A stretch of DNA of 64,000 nucleotides from an uncultured Campylobacter sp. Its GTDB lineage: Bacteria > Campylobacterota > Campylobacteria > Campylobacterales > Campylobacteraceae. Position 1 is the first letter of the stretch, and each line of letters starts with the position of its first letter. Positions 16,679-26,454 of the stretch are shown piece by piece. The position numbers were made by a program, and so were the translations under genes. A model generated the notes under the pieces. That model was given only the letters and a program-made list of their open reading frames with translations, had not been told where the DNA came from and did no database searches. Location: the NCBI RefSeq assembly GCF_937981295.1, contig NZ_CALJPC010000079.1:19258-83257 (forward strand), read 5' to 3'.

Positions 16679-19622
16679 TTTTTAGCTCCCTTCGCAGATA
16701 GATTAAAATTTCGCTTATCACGTCGTCATCATCGCGCGTCTGCGCCTTTAATCGCACCTTATCGCCGTTTGCAAGGGTGATCAAGATATTTTCGTCCATG
16801 CTCGAAATCACGCGCAAGCCAAGCTTCGTAGCCAAAACCTTGATCATCATCACGTCGATGAATTGCTTGGTGTAGACGTCCGCGCGCCCGAAGCGATCCT
16901 CGATCTCGCCGAAAATTTCAAGCACTTCGCTCGCCTCGGCGCACTTGCTAAGCCGCCTGTAAAGATCTAGGCGCAGGCGATCCTCTCTGATAAATTCCGA
17001 GTTCAAAAAGGCGTTTACCGAAATTTTGAGCTCCACGCTTGCAGCAGCGCTCTTTCTGTTTAGCAGCTTGCCGATTTCTTCTTCGAGCATCTTTAGATAA
17101 AGCGAGTAGCCGATCGCTTCGATATGCCCGCTCTGCGCCTCTCCGAGCAGGTTTCCGCCGCCGCGAATTTCAAGATCGTGATACGCTAGCACCGAGCCGC
17201 TGCCCAAAAACGAGTTGCTCTCAAGCGCTACGAGCCGCTTTAGCGCGTCCTGCGTAAGAGCGGTTTTATCCTCGATCAAAAAGTAGCAAAAGCCCTGTTT
17301 GTTGCTGCGTCCGACGCGGCCGCGCAGCTGGTGCAGATCGGCGATACCGAATTTATCGGCGTTTTCGATGATGATCGTATTTACGCGCGGCATATGAATG
17401 CCGCTTTCTACAATGCTGGTACAAAGCAGCAGATCGTATCCGCCCGCCACAAATTTTAAAATTTCATCCTCCGTCGTTTTCGCGTCGATCTTGGAGTGTA
17501 AAATTAGAATTTTAAGGTTCGGCAAAATTTCAAGCAGTTTCTTTTTGGCGTTTTGCATCGTCGCGATGTGGTTATGGACGTAAAAAATCTGCCCGCCGCG
17601 TCGCAGCTCGCGCGAGATCGCCTCTTTTATGATCTTTTCGTCCCACTGCTTGACGAAGGTGCGCACGTCCAAGCGGTCCTGCGGCGGACTAAGCAACGTG
17701 GAGTAGCTTTTAATCGAGCTTAGCGCCATATTTAGACTGCGCGGTATCGGAGTGGCAGACATACTAAGCAGGTGCGAGGCGGCGCTTTTCTCTTTGAGCC
17801 GCTCCTTTTGCTTAACGCCGAATTTATGCTCCTCATCGATGATTATGAGCCCTAAATTTGCGGGGTTTAAATTTAAAAGCGAGTGCGTGCCGACCACGAC
17901 GATCGCCTCGCCGCTTTGCAGGCGCTTTAAAATTTCACTCTTTTGCCTCGCGCTGCTAAAGCGATCGAGCTTGAAAACGGGAATTTCAAACTCCCTAAAG
18001 CGCTCGCTAAGCGTGGTGTAATGCTGCGAGCTAAGCAACGTCGTAGGCACGAAAAACAGCACCGAATGGCCGCTGCGGATGCAGGCAAAGATCGCATTCA
18101 TCGCAACCTCAGTCTTTCCAAAGCCCACGTCTCCGCTAAGTAGGCGATCCATCACCTTGCCGCTTTGCAGATCCGCCAAAATCGCGCTCACAGCCTTTTG
18201 CTGATCGCTCGTGTAGCTAAAACCGCTTGCGCTTAGAAATTTCGCATAATCCGCGCTTTCGTTTTTGATGACGAGCCCCCGCACCAGCTCGCGCTTGGCC
18301 GCCAGCGCGATGATCTTTGAAGCGATCGCAAAGAGCTTTTCGCGCACTCGCTCTTTGATTTTTGAAAAGCTCGCCCTGCCCAGATGATCCAAGCTCACCG
18401 CGCCGCCGCTTGCGACGTAGCGATCGATCTTATTTAGATACTCTACCGGCAGCAGCAGTTTGTCGCCGCCCTCGTAGAGCAGGGATACAAACTCCTTGCT
18501 GCGCCCCATCACCTCGATAAGCTCAAGCCCGTTAAATTTAGCGATACCGTGATCTTCGTGCACGACAAAATCGCCCACGTTTAGCTCATCCAGAGCTAGG
18601 CTCGATCTTCGCACGCGCTTTTTAGGCGCCGCTTTGTTTAGCGAAAGGATGATCCGCTCGGCGCTTATTAAATTTACGACGAAATCCTCGCGTAAAATTT
18701 CGATATTGCTAAATCCGCCAAGATCAAACGGCGCGAGCAGTGCGTCGTTTCGCGCGATCAGCGTGATAGCCTCGCTGCGATGAAATTCAAAAAATTCCTG
18801 CGACGGCGTCACGGCGAGGTCTTTAAATTTACGCGCCGCGGGCAGTACCTCGATCGCGTCTAAAAAATCCAAATTGCGCTCGGAAAAAATTTCATCCTTT
18901 TTGATCTCATGCAGCAAGACGCAATCAAACGCGCTCACGTAATCGACGAAGCCCTCGATAAACCAAAACCCGAGCGAGCCCAGATCGCGCGCTAACGCGT
19001 CGCTATCCGCGCGCGATATCTTTTCGCTCACACTCTCAAACTCGTCCTCGCTTAAATTTGCTAAAAACGGCGCTATCTCGGTCTGCGTAAGCTCATCTTT
19101 TTCGCTTTTTTGCGTCGCAACGTCAAAGCGTCTGATGCTCTCGACCCTCTCGCCGTCGAGTAGAATTCTAACCGCGCTTTCGCTTCCTACCGAAAAAATA
19201 TCGATGATCTCGCCACGGAAGCTAACCTCGCCTATGCTTTCGACGATATCGCGCACGTCGTATCCCAGGCGTAAAATTTCCTCTTTCAGCTCGCTTAAGT
19301 TTAACTCGCTTCCAAATTTTATATTTAGCGGGCGCAGATGGCTTGCGGTGGGGAGTTTGTTTAGAATCGTGCGGACGGGCGAGATTAAAATTTTTTTGCC
19401 GCTTGCTTTGTAAAACGCGCTAAGAGCGGTGCTGATACCCGCAAGCTCGCCCATGTAGCTGCGCAGATCCTCGCCAAAGCTCGCTCTAAAATCTGGCAGG
19501 CAAAAGGCCGCGTAGCCCATAAATTTAAGCACCTGCTCGCACGCCGCAGCCTCTTTATCGTCCTCGCAGATCAAAAGCTCTTTTTGGTTTTGCAAAAAGT
19601 ATTCGTAAACCTCGGCTTGCAT
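16662..19622 (-). CDS. mfd: Transcription-repair coupling factor
   Basis: Removes RNA polymerase stalled at DNA damage and recruits UvrA. It is 986 aa, close to other Campylobacter Mfd and shorter than E. coli (1148). In order: UvrB-like N-terminal module, RNA-polymerase-interaction domain starting near LNVGDFVVHEDHGIAKF, and translocase with Walker A GDVGFGKTE and DEEH box (IIDEEHKFG), then the RecG-like LHQLRGRVGRSNKQG motif. The ATG overlaps the upstream stop as TAATG. Confidence 0.97.
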   Translation of the reverse strand: MQAEVYEYFLQNQKELLICEDDKEAAACEQVLKFMGYAAFCLPDFRASFGEDLRSYMGELAGISTALSAFYKASGKKILISPVRTILNKLPTASHLRPLNIKFGSELNLSELKEEILRLGYDVRDIVESIGEVSFRGEIIDIFSVGSESAVRILLDGERVESIRRFDVATQKSEKDELTQTEIAPFLANLSEDEFESVSEKISRADSDALARDLGSLGFWFIEGFVDYVSAFDCVLLHEIKKDEIFSERNLDFLDAIEVLPAARKFKDLAVTPSQEFFEFHRSEAITLIARNDALLAPFDLGGFSNIEILREDFVVNLISAERIILSLNKAAPKKRVRRSSLALDELNVGDFVVHEDHGIAKFNGLELIEVMGRSKEFVSLLYEGGDKLLLPVEYLNKIDRYVASGGAVSLDHLGRASFSKIKERVREKLFAIASKIIALAAKRELVRGLVIKNESADYAKFLSASGFSYTSDQQKAVSAILADLQSGKVMDRLLSGDVGFGKTEVAMNAIFACIRSGHSVLFFVPTTLLSSQHYTTLSERFREFEIPVFKLDRFSSARQKSEILKRLQSGEAIVVVGTHSLLNLNPANLGLIIIDEEHKFGVKQKERLKEKSAASHLLSMSATPIPRSLNMALSSIKSYSTLLSPPQDRLDVRTFVKQWDEKIIKEAISRELRRGGQIFYVHNHIATMQNAKKKLLEILPNLKILILHSKIDAKTTEDEILKFVAGGYDLLLCTSIVESGIHMPRVNTIIIENADKFGIADLHQLRGRVGRSNKQGFCYFLIEDKTALTQDALKRLVALESNSFLGSGSVLAYHDLEIRGGGNLLGEAQSGHIEAIGYSLYLKMLEEEIGKLLNRKSAAASVELKISVNAFLNSEFIREDRLRLDLYRRLSKCAEASEVLEIFGEIEDRFGRADVYTKQFIDVMMIKVLATKLGLRVISSMDENILITLANGDKVRLKAQTRDDDDVISEILIYLRRELKNANLR

Positions 19623-20515
19623 TATTTAAACCTTTCGATCTGGTGCTGCACGACGTTTGCGATCTCCTGCCACGATACGTTAGGCTCCAAGGTCGAGATA
19701 TTTTTGAAATTCTGCGCGTTCCAGCTCATAAAATTTGCAGGATCAACGCTTTGAGCTAAAAACCTAACTTCGTAATGCAGGTGCGGGCCGGTACTGTAGC
19801 CGGTGTTGCCGCTATAGCCGATGAGATCGCCCTTTTTAACCCAAGAACCGGGCGTTACGACCGCAGAGCTAAGGTGGCCGTAGCGGGTCTCAAAGCCGTA
19901 ATTGTGTGATAGAATCACTAAAATTCCATATCCGCTGCCACTGCCGCCTGCAAACTGCACGAAGCCCTCTGCCGTCGCAAACACCGGAGTGCCCTCGCTT
20001 GCTCGCAAGTCAATGCCGTGGTGCATCCTCATAACGCCGCTGATTGGATGAGTGCGCATCCCAAAAGGGCTAGTGACGCCGCGATACTGCATCGGAAGTC
20101 CATTAGGCACAGCGCTAAGAATCGCGCTCGCCGTTTTTTCGCTAGCTGCGATATGCGCGCCGGAGCCCTTTTTACGCTCCTTTTTCATCTCATTCATCGC
20201 AAGCATTACCTGGATATCACTATCTAGCCCGCCTCCATCGTCTTCGCGTCCATCCAGCTTGGCAAGCACCTCCTCATTTTTGCCCTCAAGGGCGATATTT
20301 TGCTCTTTTAGCGCGAGATTTTCAGCGTATAGGGTTTTGTTTAGCTCTTTTAAATTTGATCGGTCGCTCGCGAGTTTAAAGATCGCAAAAAACAGAACGA
20401 GCAGAAAAATTACAAAAAACGCGGATAAAATTTTAAGTTGAAATCTAAAATTTTCGCCAAAATACAGCGTCTTGGTGCCAAAGTGATCGCTTAGGGTAAG
20501 TTTAGTTTTAGCCAC
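19622..20515 (-). CDS. Membrane-anchored M23 (LytM) peptidoglycan endopeptidase, Csd1/Csd2 family
   Basis: About 297 aa. An N-terminal membrane helix (near 32-52) is followed by a coiled coil and a C-terminal LytM domain. All catalytic zinc-site motifs are present: H-x3-D in HHGIDL, YGHLS and HLHYE, so it should be active. These enzymes trim peptide cross-links and set cell curvature in Helicobacter and Campylobacter. I prefer the GTG at 20515 (GAGG upstream, 8-base overlap with folC) to the TTG at 20527. In H. pylori the slot between mfd and folC holds ccmA, csd1 and csd2; here this single gene fills it completely. Confidence 0.88.
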   Translation of the reverse strand: MAKTKLTLSDHFGTKTLYFGENFRFQLKILSAFFVIFLLVLFFAIFKLASDRSNLKELNKTLYAENLALKEQNIALEGKNEEVLAKLDGREDDGGGLDSDIQVMLAMNEMKKERKKGSGAHIAASEKTASAILSAVPNGLPMQYRGVTSPFGMRTHPISGVMRMHHGIDLRASEGTPVFATAEGFVQFAGGSGSGYGILVILSHNYGFETRYGHLSSAVVTPGSWVKKGDLIGYSGNTGYSTGPHLHYEVRFLAQSVDPANFMSWNAQNFKNISTLEPNVSWQEIANVVQHQIERFK

Positions 20516-22151
20516 GGCGCGCCTCAAGCCATAAAATGAAATTTTCTACCAAATGAAACGAGCCGAAAACCAAATACTCCTCGTCCGCTCTAAGCTCGCC
20601 GCGAAACGGCGAATGCGGAATTTTAAGCGCGTCAAGCGCACGGGTTATCGCCTCTGCCGCCATTTCGCGATCCGCAACCTCGTAGTTAAAGATCTCCACG
20701 CGCTCTACCACGGGCGCTAAAGTCCGCAGCACCGCAGCCACGTCCTTATCGGCAAAAGCATTGTAAATCAGCACGATTTTTTTGCCTCCGTAGATTTCGG
20801 TAATTTCGCGGGCTGCTTGCTGCGCCGCAAGCTCGTTGTGCCCGACGTCCACGCGTAAATTTGGCGCCAAAACTTCCATCCTGCCGCGTAAATTTAGAGG
20901 CCGCAGCTGTGAAATTTCAAATTTCAAATTTAAAAATTTCATCGCGGCAAGCGCTAGGGCTAAATTTGAAATTTGAAATTTAGGCAGATTATTGTGCGCG
21001 CAAAACTCCGCGATCTGCGCTTGCTCGCTCTTGCTTAAAAGCTCTGTTGCAAACCTCAAATGAGTTCCTTTTTGCTCTGCGATCTGCCTTGCGATACGAA
21101 GCGGAACCTCGCTCATCTCATCGCTTAAAATCGCCGCTTGCTGCATCGTAATGAGCTTGGTGTGGGCGATCTGCTCTAGATTTTGTCCTAGCATACCCAA
21201 ATGATCGGTGCCGATCGGTGTAAAAAGCGACAGCGTGCGTCCAAAGCTCGACGTAGCGTCAAACTCGCCACCCATCCCCGCCTCGATCACGCAGTAATCG
21301 CAATCCCTAAAAAGCACTGCCGCCGCAAGCGTGAGATACTCGAAATACGACAGGCTATCTTTAAACTCCGCGGGCAAGCTCTCTTGCAAAAACTCATGCG
21401 CGAAATCAAGCTCCTCATCCATAGCATCGCGCCCTAGCGAAATGGGAGGCGAGCTTTGAGCGGATTTGGAATTTGATCTTAGCTGAGATTTAAAATTTTG
21501 CTCCGGCGAGAAATTGAAATTTTGCTCAGACGTCGATTTGAGATTTTGCGAATTCCATAAATTTTGCGTAGAAGCAGAATTTTGCGTATCGATCGAATTT
21601 CGCGCGATGAAATTATGCTTGCTACAAAAATTTTGCGTGGTATAAACGGAGTTCTGCAGGGCGGAATTCTGCTCACCATGCGAATCCTGCATGGTGATAA
21701 AATCCTGCGTGGTGGAATTTTGCAAATTAGAAATAGAAATTTGAGAGGCGGAATTTTCTCCGCTCGCAAAATTTTGCATCTTTACGGAATTTTGTTTTTC
21801 CGTAAAATTTGACGCCGAAGCGGAATTTTGCTCGTTTTTAAAATTTGAAGCACCTGAATTTAACGCAAAAACGGGGCTTTGCGCGATGTGTCCGCCTAGA
21901 TAGATGCGCTCGTTGAGCTTAAAAACGTGCGGACTGGTGTAGTGCCCGACGTTAAAGCCCGCTGCGGCGATCGCGTTAGCCAAAAACCGCCCGGTGCTGC
22001 CCTTGCCGTTGGTGCCGATGATCTGAATGACATTTCTGAGCGGAATTTTATCTTTAATGGCAGCATATGCCCGCGGGAAGCGCTCGTAGTCGATTTTTTT
22101 GTAATAAATCGGACGATTTTGCAAAAATTCTTTAATGCTGCGCCCGCTCAA
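20508..22151 (-). CDS. folC: Folylpolyglutamate/dihydrofolate synthase with large low-complexity insert
   Basis: Adds glutamate to (dihydro)pteroate/folates in the cytoplasm. The P-loop is IGTNGKGST, later motifs are YTSPHVFKLNERIYL, EAGMGGEFDATSS and GTDHLGMLG, and the C-terminal Mur-ligase-like part is intact. I chose the TTG at 22151, with AGGGG 8 bases before it, giving 547 aa; an ATG at 22211 would overlap lptE by 80 bases. Between the ERIYL segment and DEELDF lies an in-frame insert of about 150 residues, rich in Asn/Ser/Gln (repeated QNF and QNS), that no FolC I know carries. Normal epsilon FolC is near 390-400 aa, which is what remains without the insert. Confidence 0.93.
   Translation of the reverse strand: MSGRSIKEFLQNRPIYYKKIDYERFPRAYAAIKDKIPLRNVIQIIGTNGKGSTGRFLANAIAAAGFNVGHYTSPHVFKLNERIYLGGHIAQSPVFALNSGASNFKNEQNSASASNFTEKQNSVKMQNFASGENSASQISISNLQNSTTQDFITMQDSHGEQNSALQNSVYTTQNFCSKHNFIARNSIDTQNSASTQNLWNSQNLKSTSEQNFNFSPEQNFKSQLRSNSKSAQSSPPISLGRDAMDEELDFAHEFLQESLPAEFKDSLSYFEYLTLAAAVLFRDCDYCVIEAGMGGEFDATSSFGRTLSLFTPIGTDHLGMLGQNLEQIAHTKLITMQQAAILSDEMSEVPLRIARQIAEQKGTHLRFATELLSKSEQAQIAEFCAHNNLPKFQISNLALALAAMKFLNLKFEISQLRPLNLRGRMEVLAPNLRVDVGHNELAAQQAAREITEIYGGKKIVLIYNAFADKDVAAVLRTLAPVVERVEIFNYEVADREMAAEAITRALDALKIPHSPFRGELRADEEYLVFGSFHLVENFILWLEARRG
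21425..21872 (-). repeat. RAATTY-dense insert inside folC
   Basis: About 450 bp with roughly 18 copies of RAATTY (AAATTT, GAATTT, GAATTC) counted by eye, near one per 25 bp, against one per kilobase expected at random. Surrounding words such as GCGGAATTTTGC recur. The reading frame stays open throughout and encodes irregular QNF/QNS repeats. Confidence 0.8.
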
Positions 22152-22671
22152 GTCTGAATCCCCTAATCGCAAGCGCCGAAATAAACTCGTCAAACGCCTG
22201 CGCGGAGGCATTTTCGATCGCCTTGTAGCGGTCCTTATCGCTAATGATCGAGCTCGTATCGTAACTATTTTTGACTAGGCGGCTAACTTTAAAATCGTAA
22301 TCGCCCACGCAATCCTTGCTGAAAACCTCGCCATTTTTAAGCTTGGTGCTAAAATTTACGATGAGATTCGCACGGTAGCTAGTGACATAGCCGAACTGAT
22401 CGTATGAAAGCTCGCTAAAGCTTAGGCTTTTTATGCTCGCTACTACGATCGTCTGCGCCGAGTTTTTATCCGAAAGGCTCATCCCTAGGCGCTGGACTAT
22501 ACCCTGTCTGATCGCATCTTTGATAGCGACGGTGTTTTGCGGATCAGTTTTGCTCATCATCACATCCACAAATACGCTTCCACTCATCGTCTCTTTCGCG
22601 ATCCTCGAAACGGGCTTGTAGCCGCATCCGATTAAAAAAATCAAACAAAAAACGGTTAAAACTCTTCTCAT
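22132..22671 (-). CDS. lptE: LPS-assembly lipoprotein LptE
   Basis: 179-aa lipoprotein with signal peptide and lipobox LIGC (Cys16), followed by GYKPVS, typical of LptE. LptE plugs the LptD barrel that inserts LPS in the outer membrane. Gene order lptE between leuS and folC is conserved in Campylobacter and Helicobacter (HP1546 position). There are 6 bases to the leuS stop, and the 3' end overlaps folC by about 20 bases. Confidence 0.85.
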   Translation of the reverse strand: MRRVLTVFCLIFLIGCGYKPVSRIAKETMSGSVFVDVMMSKTDPQNTVAIKDAIRQGIVQRLGMSLSDKNSAQTIVVASIKSLSFSELSYDQFGYVTSYRANLIVNFSTKLKNGEVFSKDCVGDYDFKVSRLVKNSYDTSSIISDKDRYKAIENASAQAFDEFISALAIRGFRLERAQH

Positions 22672-22677
22672 CTTCGC

Positions 22678-25125
22678 CTACTTTATCACCAAATTTACGA
22701 GCTTATTTTTGACATAAATTTCTTTTACGATGCTCTTGCCCTCTAACCATTTGGCGCAATTCTGCTTTGCAAGGCTTAAAATTTTGCCCTCGCTTAGGCC
22801 CGCATCCGCTTCGAACTCGGCGCGCTTTTTTCCGTTAATCGTGACGGCAAGTTTAATAGTATCGCTTTCGAATACCTCTTCGCAAACTCTCAGCTCGCCG
22901 AAATTTCGTCTTTTAAACAGCTTCTCGCTAAGCTCGGCGCAGATGTGCGGCACAATAGGCTCGAGCAAGTTTAAAATCACAAAGTAACCCTCAGTAAATA
23001 CGTCTTTGTTGCTCTGCGTATTTAGCGCATTTAGCGCCTCCATACACGCGGCGATTAGGGTATTAAAAGCAAAGCTGCTCTCATAAACCTGCTGCGACTT
23101 CTTAAGCGCCTCGTAAACTTTGAGGCGGGCGTATTTTTCCTCTTTATTTAAAGCGGCGTGGTCGATCTGCGGAATTTTATCCGTAGCATAAGCGTTTTCG
23201 GCGCGATCGTAGAGGCGGCTAAGAAATTTATACGCGCCCTCTACCGCGCTGTCGTTCCACTCAAGCTCCTTTTGCGGCGGCGCGGCAAAAAGTATAAAAA
23301 GCCTCGCCGTATCGGCGCCGTAAGTCTCGATAATGTCGTCCGGATCGACGGTGTTTCCTTTGCTTTTGCTCATCTTTGCGCCATCTTTTAGCACCATGCC
23401 CTGGGTTAGCAGCCGCTCAAACGGCTCGCTATCGCGCAGATAGCCTATGTCGCGAAGAGCCTTTTGGAAAAATCTCGCATACAAAAGGTGCAGGATCGCG
23501 TGCTCGATGCCGCCTATATATTGATCGACGTTCATCCAATAATTCACGCTTTGCTCGTCAAACGCCCGCTGCTGCCACGTCCGCTCGTCGCTTGCGTAGC
23601 GCGCGAAATACCACGAGCTTTCAAAAAATGTATCGAGCGTGTCGGTCTCGCGCACCCCGTCGCCGCCGCATTTAGGGCATTTGCAAAACTTCCAGCTAGG
23701 ATGCGCGTCGAGCGGATTGCCTTTGCCGGTGATCTTAATATCCTGCGGAAGCTCTACGGGCAAATTTGAAATTTCCTCGCTTACCAGCCCGCATTTTGAG
23801 CAGTGGATCATCGGGATCGGCGCGCCCCAGTAGCGCTGGCGGCTTACCCCCCAATCGCGCAGTTTAAAATTTACCACGCGGCGTCCGAGCTTTAACTCCT
23901 CAAATTTTGAGATAACGGCGCTTTTTGCCTTCTCGCTATCCATGCCGCTAAATTCCGCGGAATTTACCAAAACTCCGCTCTCTACGTAGGCTTTGCCGGC
24001 GTCGTGATCGCCGCTTTTAGGAGCGATGCTTTGAATGATCGGCAGGTTAAATTTCTTCGCAAACTCGAAGTCTCTCTCATCGTGCGCAGGCACAGCCATA
24101 ACCGCACCGCCGCCGTATTCTGCTAGGACGAAATTCGCAGTCCAAACGGGGATTTTTTTGCCGCTTAACGGATGAAGCACGCTGATTCCGAGGCTCACGC
24201 CGTCTTTATCGCTTGCTTGGCGCTCACGCGGGCTTTGATTTAAAATTTCTCTCACCTTCGCCGTAGCTTCCACGTCGAGTAAGCCTTCATCCAAAAGCCT
24301 CTTTACAACCTCATGCTCCGGCGCAAGCGCCGCGTAGCTCATACCGTAAATCGTATCGGGGCGCGTCGTAAAGACCTTAAAGCCCTCGATGCCGCCAAGT
24401 TTGGCGCTGCTTTGCTCGTCAAATTTAAAGCTAAATTCCAAACCCTCGCTGCGTCCGATCCAGTTTTCCTGCATCGTAAGCACCTGAGCGGGCCACTTGC
24501 CCTCAAGCTGTTTTAGGCAATCCAAAAGCTCCTGCGCGTAGGCGGTGATTTTTAGGTAGTAGCCAGGCATCTGCTTTTGCACGACCTCATTGCCGCAGCG
24601 CCAGCACCTGCCCTCCTCAACCTGCTCGTTGGCAAGAACCGTCTGATCGTGCTCGCACCAATTTACCACGGCGCTTTTTCTGTAGATGAGTCCTTTTTCA
24701 AAAAGTTTGATGAAAAATTCCTGCTCCCAGCGCGTGTAAAGCGGATCGGAGGTGGCGAGCATGCGACGCTTTGAGAAGCTAAAGCCCAGGCGGTGCAGCT
24801 CGTTTTTCATATAATCGATATTTTCATAGGTCCAAGCTCTGGGATGGGTGCCGTGTTTGATCGCCGCGTTTTCTGCTGGCATGCCGAAGCTGTCAAAGCC
24901 GATCGGCTGAAGCACGTTGTATCCGCGCAGCCTGTAGTAGCGGCTCAAAGCGTCGCCGATGCTGTAGTTTCGCACATGCCCCATATGGATGCGGCCGCTT
25001 GGATAGGGAAACATCGAAAGGATATATTTTTTAGGCAGGCTATAATCGTCCTTAGGCTCGAAAACCCCTTCATCGTCCCAAATTTTCTGCCATTTAAGCT
25101 CAATACTTTTACTATCGTAAGGCAT
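22678..25125 (-). CDS. leuS: Leucyl-tRNA synthetase
   Basis: Charges tRNA-Leu. It is 815 aa, standard for Campylobacter. Class I motifs are present: HMGH in [15 protein letters not shown] and KMSKS in [10 protein letters not shown]. The CP1 editing domain includes the threonine-rich TTRPDTIYG and the AVPAHDERD segment with the editing Asp. A zinc-ribbon-like CRCG/CSKC pair is also visible. The ATG at 25125 has AGGAG 7 bases before it. Confidence 0.98.
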   Translation of the reverse strand: MPYDSKSIELKWQKIWDDEGVFEPKDDYSLPKKYILSMFPYPSGRIHMGHVRNYSIGDALSRYYRLRGYNVLQPIGFDSFGMPAENAAIKHGTHPRAWTYENIDYMKNELHRLGFSFSKRRMLATSDPLYTRWEQEFFIKLFEKGLIYRKSAVVNWCEHDQTVLANEQVEEGRCWRCGNEVVQKQMPGYYLKITAYAQELLDCLKQLEGKWPAQVLTMQENWIGRSEGLEFSFKFDEQSSAKLGGIEGFKVFTTRPDTIYGMSYAALAPEHEVVKRLLDEGLLDVEATAKVREILNQSPRERQASDKDGVSLGISVLHPLSGKKIPVWTANFVLAEYGGGAVMAVPAHDERDFEFAKKFNLPIIQSIAPKSGDHDAGKAYVESGVLVNSAEFSGMDSEKAKSAVISKFEELKLGRRVVNFKLRDWGVSRQRYWGAPIPMIHCSKCGLVSEEISNLPVELPQDIKITGKGNPLDAHPSWKFCKCPKCGGDGVRETDTLDTFFESSWYFARYASDERTWQQRAFDEQSVNYWMNVDQYIGGIEHAILHLLYARFFQKALRDIGYLRDSEPFERLLTQGMVLKDGAKMSKSKGNTVDPDDIIETYGADTARLFILFAAPPQKELEWNDSAVEGAYKFLSRLYDRAENAYATDKIPQIDHAALNKEEKYARLKVYEALKKSQQVYESSFAFNTLIAACMEALNALNTQSNKDVFTEGYFVILNLLEPIVPHICAELSEKLFKRRNFGELRVCEEVFESDTIKLAVTINGKKRAEFEADAGLSEGKILSLAKQNCAKWLEGKSIVKEIYVKNKLVNLVIK

Positions 25126-25134
25126 TTTGCGCTC

Positions 25135-25476
25135 CTAGAATTCGTCTTTGGTTTTTGCCGACTCAATCGCTATTAAAATTAGCGAGAAAAAGTTTGCAAG
25201 TAGCGCGCCGATCGCAAGCGAGGTCACGATCGACAAATCTCCCGGCGCTACTACAATCAAAACGAACGCCGGTATGAGATGCAGATCCGCGACGAGCGAG
25301 CTTGCAAAAAGCTCAGCTGCTAGCATATTTCGCACGCCTACCTTCAAAAGCGTCGAGACCGCATTTACGCTGGTTGCTATGAAAAGTAAAATTTCATTCT
25401 TCTCATACAAAAACCCGCCTATCGTAGTCATACTCATCAGCGCAAAAAATATGTAAATTACCCTTCCCCAGTTCAT
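25135..25476 (-). CDS. Conserved small integral membrane protein (DUF6394-like)
   Basis: 113 aa with about four hydrophobic helices (near 5-22, 28-45, 60-80, 85-105). A protein of this size and position (between secF and leuS) is conserved in Campylobacter and corresponds to HP1548 in H. pylori; I recall it as DUF6394. The role is unknown. Location in the sec/leuS operon does not by itself imply a secretion function. Confidence 0.75.
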   Translation of the reverse strand: MNWGRVIYIFFALMSMTTIGGFLYEKNEILLFIATSVNAVSTLLKVGVRNMLAAELFASSLVADLHLIPAFVLIVVAPGDLSIVTSLAIGALLANFFSLILIAIESAKTKDEF

Positions 25477-25485
25477 CTTCTATCC

Positions 25486-26454
25486 TTACACCGTGCCTTT
25501 TTCATACATGGCGCGATTCTTTTCTTTCTCTTTGATACGGCGCTGTTTTTCAGCCAAAAACGCGCGGTACTTCTCGACATTAAATTTAAACAAAATCAGC
25601 ATTGGAGCAGCTACAAATACGGAGCTGAATGTTCCTGCTATGACGCCTATTAGCATCACGAAGCTAAAACCGTGGATCATCTCGCCGCCCCAAACGAATA
25701 AAATCACAATGACGATGAGAGTCGTAAGCGAAGTAAGCAACGTGCGCGATAGCGTATGAGAGATTGATTCGTTTATAACCTCATCAAGCTTAATCGATTT
25801 ACTATCTTTTACACCTTCTCGAATTCTATCGAAAACAACGATGGTATCGTTAAGCGAGTAGCCCATTATAGTTAGCAGTGCGGCTAGAATTTCAAGGTTG
25901 AAATCCACGCCGGCTAAAATCATCGCACCTACGGCAACTACGACGTCGTGCAGATCCGATAGTACGGCTGCAATCGCAAATCTCCACTCAAACCGCAGGG
26001 TGATATAAACCAAAATGAGCGCAAACGACACGCATACCGCTAAAATTCCGTTTGTGCGAAGCTCCTCGCCGACTTTAGGACCTACGATATCGACCTTGCG
26101 AATGTCGAAATTTCCGCTGCCTTGCAAAATTTTTTGCGCCGCTAAAGCAGGATTATCGCCCAGTTCACTCGCAGCGCCTGAATATCTAATCGTAACTTCT
26201 TGATCGCTGCCGAATTCTGTAACGTTGATATTGCCTAAATTTGCCGCCTCGAAGCGTTTTCTGATCTCATCAAGCGGCGCTTTGGCGTCGTATTTAACCT
26301 GAATGAGCGTACCACCGCTAAAATCGATACCGTAATTAATGCCCTTAATGAAAAACAGCGCAATAGAGCCTATTATCAAAAAAGCAGAAAGCGCGAAGGT
26401 AAAATATCTAAATTTCATAAAATCATAAATTTTACCCTTATCGAACACTTGCAT
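25486..26454 (-). CDS. secF: Protein translocase subunit SecF
   Basis: Part of the SecDF complex that uses the proton gradient to pull proteins through SecYEG. It is 322 aa, with six membrane segments and a periplasmic loop between the first two. The signature GIDFSGGTLIQV and the conserved GYSLNDTIVVFDRIRE in helix 4 are clear. Its start lies 17 bases inside secD. Confidence 0.97.
   Translation of the reverse strand: MQVFDKGKIYDFMKFRYFTFALSAFLIIGSIALFFIKGINYGIDFSGGTLIQVKYDAKAPLDEIRKRFEAANLGNINVTEFGSDQEVTIRYSGAASELGDNPALAAQKILQGSGNFDIRKVDIVGPKVGEELRTNGILAVCVSFALILVYITLRFEWRFAIAAVLSDLHDVVVAVGAMILAGVDFNLEILAALLTIMGYSLNDTIVVFDRIREGVKDSKSIKLDEVINESISHTLSRTLLTSLTTLIVIVILFVWGGEMIHGFSFVMLIGVIAGTFSSVFVAAPMLILFKFNVEKYRAFLAEKQRRIKEKEKNRAMYEKGTV

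Noticed and set aside
19622..20515. Inactive, Csd2-like regulatory M23 protein
   Set aside because: All zinc and catalytic His motifs are present, so it reads as an active endopeptidase.
21564..21812. Plus-strand open frame opposite folC
   Set aside because: It is the antisense shadow of the RAATTY insert, which happens to lack stops in several frames; no ribosome site or family.
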